A DNA stretch of 12,321 nucleotides from positions 1 through 12,321 of the forward strand of contig JAJTHO010000096.1 of the NCBI GenBank assembly GCA_021297975.1, in the 5' to 3' direction. This document shows, in pieces, positions 1-7,290 of this stretch. The notes below the pieces were generated by a model that made no database searches, had not been told where the DNA came from, and saw only the letters and a program-made list of their open reading frames with translations. The position numbers and the translations under genes are program-made. Source of the DNA: Alphaproteobacteria bacterium (GTDB lineage: Bacteria > Pseudomonadota > Alphaproteobacteria > JAJTHO01). How positions within the stretch are numbered: position 1 is the first letter of the stretch; each line of letters starts with the position of its first letter.

Positions 1-1
1 G

Positions 2-1003
2 GCGCTTAAAAAAGCCATTTGCGGCAAGTTTAAGCGCGAGAACAACCTCGATTACACCCCGGCGCATATTACGGTCGGAACCGGCGCGAAGCAGGTGATT
101 TATAATGCGCTTCTGGCAACACTATCCCCCGGCGATGAGGTTATTATCCCCGCGCCGTATTGGGTGTCGTATCCGGACATGGTGCTGCTGTGCGAAGGCA
201 CACCGGTCACGATTGCTTGCCCCGCAGAAAAAAACTTTAAGCTTCAGCCCGAACAGCTCCGCGCCGCCATTACCCCGCGCACCAAATGGATTATTCTCAA
301 CAGCCCGTCAAACCCCACCGGGGCGGGCTATACCTTTGCCGAGATGAAAGCGTTGACCGATGTGCTGCTGGATTTTCCAGCTGTGCATGTTTTGGCTGAT
401 GATATCTATGAGCACCTCGCGTTTGATGATTTTAAATTTGTCACCCCGGCGCAGGTTGAGCCGAAGCTGTTTGATCGCACGCTGACGGTAAACGGCGTCT
501 CAAAATCCTATGCCATGACCGGCTGGCGGATTGGCTATGCAGGCGGGCATCCGGATCTTATTAAGGCCATTGCTGTGATGCAATCGCAGAGCACGTCGAA
601 CGCGTGCTCTATCGCGCAGGCGGCAACGGTTGAGGCGCTGAACGGCGATCAGAGCTTTTTGGCCGAGTTTAAAGTAAGCTTTCAGGCGCGGCGCGATCTT
701 GTTTTCAAGCGCATCAACGCGATTCCCGGGCTGTATTGCCCAAAACCGGAAGGCGCGTTTTATCTCTATATATCCTGCGCGGCGTTTATCGGGAGCACAA
801 CACCAAAGGGCAAGATTATCAAAACCGATACCGATTTTGTCACCTATTTACTGGAGGACGCGGGCGTTGCGGTGGTGCAGGGCGAAGCCTTTGGCCTGTC
901 GCCGTTTTTCCGGATTTCTTATGCAACCAGTGCGGATTTATTGACCAAGGCGTGTGACCGTATTGAGAAAGCCTGCGCGCTCTTACAAAGAAAAGCTGCA
1001 TAA
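2..1003 (+). CDS. Pyridoxal-phosphate aspartate aminotransferase-type enzyme (5' truncated by window edge)
   Basis: This is a class I/II, fold-type I aminotransferase, most like the class Ib aspartate aminotransferases that move the amino group of aspartate to 2-oxoglutarate in the cytoplasm. The frame is open from base 2, so the start lies outside the window. The 333 residues seen compare with about 400 for the family, so roughly 65 N-terminal residues are missing. Visible landmarks, in order, are GTGAKQ (PLP phosphate loop), PAPYWVSYPD (aromatic residue stacking on PLP), NSPSNPTG, the DDIYEHL strand with the PLP-pyridine aspartate and tyrosine, SKSYAMTGWRIG with the Schiff-base lysine at 503-505, and a C-terminal FRISYATS with the substrate-carboxylate arginine. 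The in-frame GTG at 95 lies inside the conserved core and is not a start. Substrate identity (aspartate, or aspartate plus prephenate) cannot be decided from this part. The stop is TAA, and no clear terminator follows. Confidence 0.93.
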   Translation, partial: ALKKAICGKFKRENNLDYTPAHITVGTGAKQVIYNALLATLSPGDEVIIPAPYWVSYPDMVLLCEGTPVTIACPAEKNFKLQPEQLRAAITPRTKWIILNSPSNPTGAGYTFAEMKALTDVLLDFPAVHVLADDIYEHLAFDDFKFVTPAQVEPKLFDRTLTVNGVSKSYAMTGWRIGYAGGHPDLIKAIAVMQSQSTSNACSIAQAATVEALNGDQSFLAEFKVSFQARRDLVFKRINAIPGLYCPKPEGAFYLYISCAAFIGSTTPKGKIIKTDTDFVTYLLEDAGVAVVQGEAFGLSPFFRISYATSADLLTKACDRIEKACALLQRKAA

Positions 1004-1015
1004 ACAGAGTAAAAC

Positions 1016-1070
1016 GCAACTAAATATCTACTTCTGAGTCATTGTTAATACTTTGTTATTTTTTAGTTGC
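1016..1070. promoter_or_regulatory. 9-bp inverted repeat around a candidate extended -10 promoter
   Basis: GCAACTAAA (1016-1024) and its exact reverse complement TTTAGTTGC (1062-1070) flank an AT-rich stretch of 37 bases. Inside and at its edge is TGTTATTTT (1054-1062), which fits an extended -10 element (TGn followed by TATTTT) reading towards the MFS gene. No good -35 box is visible. The arrangement could be an operator overlapping the promoter, or only a long-loop RNA stem. The base pairing is plain to see; the function is inference. Confidence 0.3.
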
Positions 1071-1082
1071 CTTTCGCGCCCT

Positions 1083-1106
1083 GGTTGCTATGAACCGCTA
1101 GCAATC
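1083..1106 (+). promoter_or_regulatory. Small hairpin in the leader of the MFS gene
   Basis: GGTTGCTA (1083-1090) pairs with TAGCAATC (1099-1106) through an 8-base loop, with seven Watson-Crick pairs and one G-U pair. It ends 14 bases before the ATG of the transporter gene, so it sits just upstream of the ribosome entry region. It has no T-run and is not a terminator. A role in translation control is possible but unproven. Confidence 0.3.
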
Positions 1107-1120
1107 AAAGTGAGATAGTT

Positions 1121-2422
1121 ATGTCTGCATCAAAGCCGCTTATTAGCGAATCCAACTATAAAAAAATCGTCGTAATCGCCGCGCTGGGCTATTTCGTTGA
1201 TATTTTCGATCTGATTATTTTTGGTATCGTGCGCGAACAATCACTGCGTGATTTGGGCTATAGCGGCGAAGAATTGATGAATTATGGTATTGAAATTTTG
1301 AATTGGCAAATGGCCGGGATGCTGTTTGGCGGCATCTTCTGGGGTGTTATCGGCGATAAATTTGGCCGGGTTAAAGTGTTGATTTTCTCCATCTTAACTT
1401 ACTCAACAGCCAATATTCTCAACGGCTTTGTGCAAGATGTTGAGCAATACAAAATGCTGCGCTTTATCGGCGGTATCGGCCTTGCTGGTGAGCTGGGTGC
1501 GGGCGTGACGCTGGCGATTGAATCCATGCCTAAGAATATTCGTGGTCTGGGCGGCGCGGTTATTGCTGGTTTCGGGGTGTTAGGCGCCGCCGCAGCAGAG
1601 GTTATTGTGAACATGGTTGACTGGCGCAATGCCTATATCATTGGCGGCTCGATGGGTCTTATTCTGATGTGCTTCCGCTTCTCCATGACCGAATCCAAGA
1701 TATTTAAGGATCACAAGGCCGATAATGCGCCGCATGGTAATTTCCTTGCCTTGTTCAGCCAGCGCAAACTGGTGGTGAAATATCTTTACTGTATCATGAT
1801 TGGTATTCCGATTTGGTTCTCTATTGGTTTGCTTACGTACTTCTCACCAGAGTTTGCCAAAGAAATGGGCGTGGTCGGTACGGTAACAGCGGGCGCGGCC
1901 ATTATGTGGATGTATATCGGCATGGCTGTGGGTGATGTGGGAAGTGGCTTTGTGAGTCAGTACCTGAAAAGCCGCAAAAAAGCCGTCATGATTTTCATGG
2001 GCTTAATGGCAACTGTTGCGTATACCTACACACATGCCCATGGTATCACAGCGGGTCAGTTCTATGCGCTGATTAGCTTGCTCGGTGTTGGCGCGGGATA
2101 TTGGGCGCTGATGGCGATTAATGCTTCTGAGCAGTTCGGCGTTAATTATCGCGCCACGGCGGCAACATCGGTTCCTAACTTTGTGCGCGCCTCGGTTATC
2201 CCCATGACCTTGCTGTTTAAGGAATTAAAGCCGGATATGGGCTTGATTGAAGCGGCAATGGTTGTTGGTGTTATCGTATTCAGTTTGGGCGCTTTTGCGG
2301 CTTGGAAGATGCAAGAAACCTTCCATAAAGACCTCAACTTCCTAGAAGGTGAGTCGGAAGAAGCAGGAACCAAGCGGATTGCCGATAACGAAGAAAAGCG
2401 CAACAACTCAAAAGCAGCGTAG
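1121..2422 (+). CDS. Major facilitator superfamily (MFS) transporter
   Basis: This is a 433-residue polytopic inner-membrane protein of the major facilitator superfamily, with about twelve hydrophobic segments in two halves split by a polar loop near residues 190-210. TM1 carries acidic residues in FVDIFDL (about 25-31), as in proton-coupled organic-acid and sugar-phosphate porters. The loop between TM2 and TM3 has the MFS signature GDKFGRVKV (about 87-95). TM4 has the glycine-rich RFIGGIGLAGELG pattern (about 114-126), followed by acidic E134. The tail, from about 395, is charged and cytoplasmic. The ATG at 1121 was chosen because TM1 follows 17 residues later; the upstream GTGAGAT is only a weak Shine-Dalgarno sequence. 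The substrate cannot be read from the sequence. The gene follows the aminotransferase after a 117-base gap that may hold its own promoter and is closed by a strong terminator, so it is likely transcribed alone. Confidence 0.9.
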   Translation: MSASKPLISESNYKKIVVIAALGYFVDIFDLIIFGIVREQSLRDLGYSGEELMNYGIEILNWQMAGMLFGGIFWGVIGDKFGRVKVLIFSILTYSTANILNGFVQDVEQYKMLRFIGGIGLAGELGAGVTLAIESMPKNIRGLGGAVIAGFGVLGAAAAEVIVNMVDWRNAYIIGGSMGLILMCFRFSMTESKIFKDHKADNAPHGNFLALFSQRKLVVKYLYCIMIGIPIWFSIGLLTYFSPEFAKEMGVVGTVTAGAAIMWMYIGMAVGDVGSGFVSQYLKSRKKAVMIFMGLMATVAYTYTHAHGITAGQFYALISLLGVGAGYWALMAINASEQFGVNYRATAATSVPNFVRASVIPMTLLFKELKPDMGLIEAAMVVGVIVFSLGAFAAWKMQETFHKDLNFLEGESEEAGTKRIADNEEKRNNSKAA

Positions 2423-2443
2423 TTCTTTTATTTGACTAAAATT

Positions 2444-2475
2444 AAACACCCGCCTGTTTGGCGGGTGTTTTTTTT
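2444..2475 (+). terminator. Rho-independent terminator of the MFS transporter gene
   Basis: A perfect stem pairs AAACACCCGCC (2444-2454) with GGCGGGTGTTT (2460-2470) across the loop TGTTT. The 3' arm runs straight into eight consecutive T residues (2468-2475). It begins 21 bases after the transporter's stop codon, where a strong intrinsic terminator is expected. Confidence 0.93.
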
Positions 2476-2529
2476 ATGGGCAGGCTACAGGCTTGCTTGA
2501 CCCTGCGCCGCGCGGTGCTACGTTTAAGT

Positions 2530-3009
2530 ATGCATCACACCCCCGCCGCGCTTATTTTCCGTTTATCAGTCCTTCAGCCATCCCACGCGCTGGGCATGAT
2601 GCCAAAAGAGGGGCATAACGCGGTGTTTTACCCTGATGTGCTGCCGCTGCTGCGCCGGGCTATGGATGCGTTGGTTCCGGTGTATATTGTGAGCGCGGAG
2701 CAGTCTGCTCGTGAGATAATGGCACTTTTAGAGCATAGTTATCACGGCGATATCCGCGCTCTTGTGCGCGGCGCGGGGCAGGGGGATGTGCTTGGTTATG
2801 CCGAGGCGGTGTATGCGTCCTTGGCTAAGGAAAAGCGCTTTATCGCGGTGTTTAGCGATGCGGCAGCGGATGTGACGGCCTGTGATGCGGTAGGGTTTGC
2901 GGCGGAGTTGGTAGTGCGCCCTGGCGCAGCAGCGACGATGCCTGAGTTTATCCGCGATTTTCGGGATGTACTGCAGCCGCACCGGCATGGGGCGGGGTGC
3001 TGTGGTTGA
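2530..3009 (+). CDS. Divergent, cap-less HAD-like protein resembling enolase-phosphatase E1, apparently without catalytic aspartates
   Basis: This short protein (159 residues from the ATG at 2530) is recognisable by its second half. VYIVSAEQ (51-58), HSYHGDI (69-75), and FSDAAADV with VVRPG (108-132) line up with the SSGS, HSxxGDL, LSDvxxEldAA and RPG landmarks of enolase-phosphatase E1 (MtnC), a HAD hydrolase of methionine salvage. Motif II serine (S55) and a motif IV aspartate (D110) remain. The N-terminal strand AALIFRLSVL (6-15) matches the usual hhhhDxDGTL, but R11 and S13 replace both aspartates, and no motif III lysine is visible near 85-90. The 90-odd-residue cap between motifs I and II is reduced to about 16 residues. 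Catalysis therefore seems unlikely, and the gene may encode a pseudoenzyme or be decaying. No ribosome-binding site decides the start: GTG 2515 and ATG 2476 are alternatives, the latter directly abutting the terminator. The family call is inference from remembered motifs. Confidence 0.6.
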   Translation: MHHTPAALIFRLSVLQPSHALGMMPKEGHNAVFYPDVLPLLRRAMDALVPVYIVSAEQSAREIMALLEHSYHGDIRALVRGAGQGDVLGYAEAVYASLAKEKRFIAVFSDAAADVTACDAVGFAAELVVRPGAAATMPEFIRDFRDVLQPHRHGAGCCG

Positions 3010-3041
3010 ACGCGTAAATTGTTAGTAGAATTACAGGCTAC

Positions 3042-3461
3042 TTAAGACCCCTGTTGCCGCCGATACCGTACAATCGCCTGATCATCCAGCGCGCGCTCTT
3101 CTTTCTTATCGCGAGATTTTTTAGAAGTAAGCGTGCGCTCTGATTCGGTGATTTCAAAGCGTTTCAGGTCTTGGAATAAATCGGTCATCTCATTCGTGAT
3201 GCCTAAAATCTCATCATCCACTTGGTTGATGGATTCAAGCAGGGTGGCGCGGCGCTGCTCTATCGCGGCTTTGTATTGATGAAATACCTGTGCGGCGGTG
3301 AAGGATTCTTTGGCGATGGCTTGCTCGCGGTCGAATTCTTCTTTGAGTTGAGCTAATGAACTATGTAAATTTTGTGCTAATTCCTGTAATTCTTTCAGCG
3401 CGCGTTTTTTCTCATCCAATTGGAATTTATTGAGCCGAATCAGAGTTGAGAGACTTTTCAT
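3042..3461 (-). CDS. fliJ: FliJ-like flagellar export protein (coiled coil)
   Basis: The product (139 residues) is the small stalk-like coiled-coil protein that binds the FliI ATPase ring, links it to the FlhA export gate and helps recycle export chaperones in the cytoplasm. The start MKSLSTLIRLNKFQLDEKKR is typical of FliJ. The rest is almost wholly charged heptad-type helix (about 10-115), rich in Glu, Lys, Gln and Leu, with a basic, low-complexity C-terminus. The length suits the family (about 140-150). The identification rests mainly on helix character plus position: it begins 10 bases after the fliI stop codon, the usual fliI-fliJ order. The frame is open further upstream, but the Shine-Dalgarno AAGGA at 3468-3472 fixes the ATG at 3461. 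It converges with the HAD-like gene across a gap of 32 bases with no clear terminator. Confidence 0.85.
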   Translation of the reverse strand: MKSLSTLIRLNKFQLDEKKRALKELQELAQNLHSSLAQLKEEFDREQAIAKESFTAAQVFHQYKAAIEQRRATLLESINQVDDEILGITNEMTDLFQDLKRFEITESERTLTSKKSRDKKEERALDDQAIVRYRRQQGS

Positions 3462-3467
3462 AGTTAA

Positions 3468-3472
3468 TCCTT
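3468..3472 (-). promoter_or_regulatory. Ribosome-binding site of fliJ
   Basis: On the minus strand AAGGA lies six bases before the ATG at 3461 and touches the fliI stop codon (TAA, 3474-3472). It supports the shorter fliJ start and suggests that fliI and fliJ are translated in step from one transcript. Confidence 0.75.
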
Positions 3473-4809
3473 TACGCGCTTTCCTGTGCCAATGCCTGAG
3501 ACAGCAGGGCGTAGCTCTCAGCAAGGCTTGTTTTCTCATGCATGCCCTGCTTTAAGAACGCCTCCAGCGCATCAACGTAGTGAATGGCTTCATCCACTAA
3601 TGGGTCGGATCCGCGCCGGTATGCTCCCAGTCGAATCAATTCTGCCATATTTTCGTAAATCGAGAGTAAACGCCGGGCGCGTGAAACCAATGCGTTTTCA
3701 TCCTCGGTGTTACAATCAGGCATCACGCGGGAGACGCTGCGCAGGATATTAATGGCCGGAAAGCGCCCGCGCTCAGCAATCAGGCGGTCTAGGATGATGT
3801 GGCCGTCCAAAATCCCGCGCACGGCATCCGCAATCGGCTCGTTGGTGTCATCCCCCTCAACCAGAACGGTAAAAAGCCCGGTTATCGCGCCTTTGCCCTT
3901 GGCGCCGGGCCCTGCGCGCTCTAGCAATTTGGGCAATTCGGCAAAAACAGAGGGGGTGTAGCCTTTGCTGGCGGGCGGCTCACCCATCGCCAGGCCAATC
4001 TCCCGCATCGCCATGGCAAAGCGGGTGACGGAATCCATCAAGCATAAAACGTGCTTGCCTTGGGCGGCGAAGTATTCGGCAACGGCGAGGGTGAGGTAGG
4101 CGGCCTGACGGCGCATCAGCGGCGATTCATCGCCGGTTGCGACCACGAGCACGCTTTTCTTCAGGCCTTCTTCGCCGAGGTCGTCTTCGATAAATTCTTG
4201 CACTTCGCGCCCACGCTCACCAATCAGGCCGATAACGTTGACATCCGCGCTGGTATAACGCGCCAGCATGGATAAAAGCGTTGATTTCCCCACCCCGGAG
4301 CCAGCAAAAATGCCCATCCGCTGGCCTTCACAGAGGGTTAGGAAGGCATTCATCGCGCGGACGCCGACATCGATTTTGCCGCCGACACGCTGGCGCGTGT
4401 GGGCAGGCGGGGGCGGGCTTTGCACAAAAACGCTGTGGCTGCCTTTGGGGAGGGCGCCTTTGCTGTCAATGGGTTCGGCAAAGGCATTGATGACGCGTCC
4501 CAGCCAGCCCTCAACGGGCTGAACCGTGGGTCGGGCATGTTGGACAAAAGCGCGGCAACCAATGCCAATGCCTTGGGTGCCGCTGAACGGCATGGCAACG
4601 GCGCGGCCTTCTTTAAAGCCGATGACCTCGCAGGTGATGTAATTCTTATCAATGCTTTGGAGGACGCAGCGGTCACCGATGGACAAGGCTTGCTGCAATC
4701 CGGAAATCTCCACCAGCATACCCAAGACGCCGGTCACTTTGCCGTAAAACTCCGCCGCCGGAATTTGGCGGAGATCGGTCAGGAAATTATCATGTAAGGC
4801 AGTGGGCAT
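3472..4809 (-). CDS. fliI: Flagellum-specific ATPase FliI
   Basis: This is the peripheral ATPase of the flagellar type III export apparatus, a homologue of the F1 beta subunit. It forms a hexamer under the export gate and uses ATP to help unfold and deliver substrates. The length (445 residues) is normal. The N-terminal beta-barrel occupies roughly 20-95 (GKVTGVLGMLVEISG). The catalytic domain has Walker A GSGVGKST (170-177, K175), the catalytic glutamate in GERGREVQEF (E198), Walker B in VLCLMDSVTRF (D259), and the family stretch GEPPASKGYTPSVF (276-289). GKGAITGLFTVLVEGDD (305-321) and the C-terminal helices follow. The ATG at 4809 begins a typical FliI N-terminus, though no Shine-Dalgarno sequence precedes it. 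fliJ follows ten bases downstream. Upstream is a 141-base divergent region shared with the GINT1_N-like gene. Confidence 0.97.
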   Translation of the reverse strand: MPTALHDNFLTDLRQIPAAEFYGKVTGVLGMLVEISGLQQALSIGDRCVLQSIDKNYITCEVIGFKEGRAVAMPFSGTQGIGIGCRAFVQHARPTVQPVEGWLGRVINAFAEPIDSKGALPKGSHSVFVQSPPPPAHTRQRVGGKIDVGVRAMNAFLTLCEGQRMGIFAGSGVGKSTLLSMLARYTSADVNVIGLIGERGREVQEFIEDDLGEEGLKKSVLVVATGDESPLMRRQAAYLTLAVAEYFAAQGKHVLCLMDSVTRFAMAMREIGLAMGEPPASKGYTPSVFAELPKLLERAGPGAKGKGAITGLFTVLVEGDDTNEPIADAVRGILDGHIILDRLIAERGRFPAINILRSVSRVMPDCNTEDENALVSRARRLLSIYENMAELIRLGAYRRGSDPLVDEAIHYVDALEAFLKQGMHEKTSLAESYALLSQALAQESA

Positions 4810-4831
4810 GTGTTAGCGTTAGAGCAGGGAG

Positions 4832-4858
4832 GTTAGGGATTCGTTAATGCCCCCTAAC
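4832..4858. repeat. 7-bp inverted repeat in the fliI / GINT1_N-like divergent intergenic region
   Basis: GTTAGGG (4832-4838) and CCCTAAC (4852-4858) form an exact dyad around 13 bases, 23-49 bases upstream of the fliI start. In a 141-base region between divergently transcribed genes this could be an operator or a 5' leader hairpin of fliI. No sigma-54 or sigma-28 flagellar promoter consensus was found nearby, and no confident sigma-70 promoter is visible for either gene. Confidence 0.35.
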
Positions 4859-4950
4859 TTGATAGGGTAATCGACAGAAAAACAGACACACATACGTAAT
4901 GCTAGTTTACCTTCTTTCTGCGCTGCTCTAGAGAAAAAAAACAGAGACCA

Positions 4951-6465
4951 ATGAAAATCATGCCCTTAAATTTTCTGCTCGGTGAGCACCTGCGCCCTTG
5001 GCAACAACACACTGTTCAATATGCGATGGACATGGGCTTTATGCTGTATTCGGCGGGTGCGAGTTTGGCGGCAACGACCTGCATCATGCCGCCGCATTGG
5101 CAATATGCTTTGGAAAAGTCTTTGTTTAAGCGCCGTCCGGCTCCGCCTTGTAAAGCACTGGTCTTTCAATCAGGTGCGCCGGAGGCGGGGGCTGTTGTAG
5201 TTGATGTAACGGGTCATGCCGCAGAAAGCCCGGTTGAGCACAAGGGCAGGGAGCTAAAGCCTTTTTTTGACGGCTCTTTCGATGCGGCTACTCTTAGTGC
5301 GGTTGTTGCCGCAGGGGACATGCCAACCATCGGCTGGGCAATGCGGCAAACACACGATAGCCCGTGGCGGATTGTTAATAGCGCGGGTATTGCGGTGCGT
5401 GAGCCGCTCGCGCAGCAGGCGGCAATTAGGCTTTGTGGTGAGCGGCTGCAACAGCTTTTAGCGCGAGGGGTGGAGAAAATAGACAGCCTGAACCCCGCGC
5501 TGTTACCGCTGTTTACACCGGTGTCTAAAATCATGCGCGTGTCGTATGTGCGGCTTGCGATTCGGCAACTGCGCCAGAAAATAGCCGTTATGGCGCTTAA
5601 GGTTTTCTTTCGCTTGAATCATTGGGAAATTGCGCTCTCTAAGCGTACAGCCATCCCCGGAGACGCGGTTTGGACGCGGCTTAAAACACCGCTGAGCCAT
5701 TTTGAAGCCGACCCGTTTTTGTGGGAACAGGACGGTAAGGCCTATGTTTTCTTTGAAATGGCGGTATACGGCGGCGGTTCTGCGGTGATTGCGTATCGCC
5801 GCCTTCATGAAAACGGCGCGGTGGATGCGCCGGTTGTGGCGCTGCGGCGGCCATACCATCTATCCTATCCGCAGCTGTTTGAGCATGAGGGCAGCACCTA
5901 TATGCTGCCGGAAAATCGCGGAGGGGCGTTGGAAATTTACCGCGCAGAGGCGTTCCCTGATAGCTGGACGCTGGTGCATAGCTTCTTCCCCGGCGTGAAC
6001 GCGGCAGATTCGACGCTGTATAACGACGGCCAGCGCTGGTGGCTTTTTACCAGTATTGCAACCGGTTCGGTGCCCAATTGGGATGAGCTGTATCTTTTTT
6101 ATGCGGATAGCCCCTTTGGCGCATGGACTGCGCACCCGCAAAATCCGGTTAAGGGGACCGCAGCCGGGGCGAGGATGTCGGGGAATATTTTTATTAAGGA
6201 CGGCGTGCGCATTCGCCCGGGGCAGGACTGCCGAGGTGATTATGGGAAACAGGTGTTGTTTTTCAGCATTGATGTCTTGAACCCTGAAGAATACCGGGAA
6301 AGCGCGATGCCGAAGCCTTCCTCCTTAGCGGATTGCGCGATAACAACAGGTAAAAAAGCCCGCTGGCATACTTTTAATCAATCAAAAAATTTTCAAGTTA
6401 TTGATTATAGGCATTTAAAGCTGCGTAAAATTCGGCTGATACCCAAGAAGCGTCGGGGCGCTTAA
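4951..6465 (+). CDS. Two-domain protein with a C-terminal GINT1_N-type (GH43-like) beta-propeller; putative glycan-related enzyme
   Basis: The C-terminal half (about 245-485) carries the hallmark series of the glucosamine inositolphosphorylceramide transferase 1 N-terminal family, a five-bladed propeller related to GH43/DUF377 folds. The series is HFEADPFLWEQDGKAYVFFE (250-269), HLSYPQLFEHEGSTYMLPE (303-321), a FPDSW motif (335-339), DSTLYNDGQRWWLF (353-366), a GxW-HPQNPV motif (390-400), RPGQDCRGDYGKQ (422-434) and HTFN (473-476). In this family the acidic and QDC/YG residues probably line a sugar-binding pocket. The first 200 residues are soluble and poorly conserved, resembling the degenerate formyltransferase-like N-terminus sometimes found on such proteins; that part is tentative. 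A basic amphipathic stretch (about 200-222) joins the halves, and the tail is strongly basic. No signal peptide or membrane helix is seen. The ATG at 4960 is an alternative start. The gene opposes both flanking motility operons and has its stop 3 bases from that of cheR. A part in flagellin or surface glycosylation is inferred from position only. Confidence 0.75.
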   Translation: MKIMPLNFLLGEHLRPWQQHTVQYAMDMGFMLYSAGASLAATTCIMPPHWQYALEKSLFKRRPAPPCKALVFQSGAPEAGAVVVDVTGHAAESPVEHKGRELKPFFDGSFDAATLSAVVAAGDMPTIGWAMRQTHDSPWRIVNSAGIAVREPLAQQAAIRLCGERLQQLLARGVEKIDSLNPALLPLFTPVSKIMRVSYVRLAIRQLRQKIAVMALKVFFRLNHWEIALSKRTAIPGDAVWTRLKTPLSHFEADPFLWEQDGKAYVFFEMAVYGGGSAVIAYRRLHENGAVDAPVVALRRPYHLSYPQLFEHEGSTYMLPENRGGALEIYRAEAFPDSWTLVHSFFPGVNAADSTLYNDGQRWWLFTSIATGSVPNWDELYLFYADSPFGAWTAHPQNPVKGTAAGARMSGNIFIKDGVRIRPGQDCRGDYGKQVLFFSIDVLNPEEYRESAMPKPSSLADCAITTGKKARWHTFNQSKNFQVIDYRHLKLRKIRLIPKKRRGA

Positions 6466-6468
6466 TAA

Positions 6469-7290
6469 TTATTTAGACAGCGGCGTATAAATACTGCGCA
6501 GCCCTGCGGGAACGGTGAATTTTTCGCTAATCCCCAGCATCGCCTCAGACCCGCCCAATACCACATAACCATCATGCGCCAGCCGGCTATGTAGCCGCTC
6601 GACAATTTTTTGCTTTGTGGCGATATCAAAATAAATCAGTACGTTGCGGCAGAAGATGATGTCGAATTGGCCGAATTGGGCGGGATCCTGCAACAGATTG
6701 AACACCTTATACTGCACCATCCTGCGCAGCTCGTCTTTAATCTGCCAGCGGTCGCCATCTTGTTTGAAATATTTCACCAGCAGTTGAATCGGCAGGCCGC
6801 GCTGCACTTCAAACTGGGTGTAAATTCCCTCTTCGGCGCGTTTCAGGATATCCTTGTTGATATCCGTGCCGATGATTTCAAATTGGATATCGGGATACTT
6901 ATGTTTTTCTTCCAGCAAGGTTATGGCGATGGAATAGGGCTCCTGACCGCTGGAGGCGGCCGCGCACCAGATGCGCACGCGCTTTGTGCCTTTGCGTGCT
7001 GCGCACAGTTTCGGCAGAATCTCTGCTTTTAGGGCTTCAAAGGGTTTGAGATCGCGGAAAAACAGCGTCTCGTTGGTGGTCATGGCATCGGAAATTTCTT
7101 CCAGCAGTGCAGGCTCGGCAAACACGCGCAGTTTTCGCACCAGCGCGGGCAAATCCGATAAATTCCATTTGCGGGCAATGGGGCTTAGCCGCGTCTCGAG
7201 CAGATACTCTTTCTCCGGGGTCAGCATCAGGCCGTTTTTCTGATGAATCAGCTTCGCGATAAACTCAAAATCAGCAGCAAGAAGGGTCAT
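6469..7290 (-). CDS. cheR: Chemotaxis protein methyltransferase CheR
   Basis: This S-adenosylmethionine-dependent enzyme methylates glutamates on chemoreceptors, raising kinase activity during adaptation. Its 273 residues suit the family. The N-terminal all-helical CheR domain (about 1-70) leads into TTNETLFFR (71-79), the stretch next to the active site. The Rossmann methyltransferase fold follows, with IWCAAASSGQEPYS (107-120) as SAM motif I, GTDIN (141-145) with the ribose-binding Asp143, and FDIIFCRNVLIYF (209-221). No pentapeptide-tethering or TPR extension is present. The ATG at 7290 overlaps the cheB stop as ATGA and has a good upstream GGGAGG. The frame stays open to 7395, but that extension encodes the end of cheB in another frame. 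It is the last gene of the che operon. Confidence 0.97.
   Translation of the reverse strand: MTLLAADFEFIAKLIHQKNGLMLTPEKEYLLETRLSPIARKWNLSDLPALVRKLRVFAEPALLEEISDAMTTNETLFFRDLKPFEALKAEILPKLCAARKGTKRVRIWCAAASSGQEPYSIAITLLEEKHKYPDIQFEIIGTDINKDILKRAEEGIYTQFEVQRGLPIQLLVKYFKQDGDRWQIKDELRRMVQYKVFNLLQDPAQFGQFDIIFCRNVLIYFDIATKQKIVERLHSRLAHDGYVVLGGSEAMLGISEKFTVPAGLRSIYTPLSK

Noticed and set aside
2458..2529. Longer N-terminus for the HAD-like gene, starting at TTG 2458 or ATG 2476
   Set aside because: TTG 2458 lies in the loop of the intrinsic terminator and ATG 2476 directly abuts its T-run. Neither has a ribosome-binding site, and the added residues do not fit the HAD fold. ATG 2476 is not fully excluded.
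3033..3054. ACAGG/CCTGT inverted repeat between the HAD-like gene and fliJ as a bidirectional terminator
   Set aside because: The stem is only 5 bp with a 12-base loop and no T-run on either strand.
3462..3539. Upstream extension of fliJ giving a 165-residue protein
   Set aside because: It overlaps the 3' end of fliI in another frame, has an atypical Cys/His/Arg-rich sequence, and a proper Shine-Dalgarno sequence fixes the ATG at 3461.
4399..4797. 132-codon plus-strand frame opposite fliI
   Set aside because: It is complementary to the conserved N-terminal part of fliI and has no independent support.
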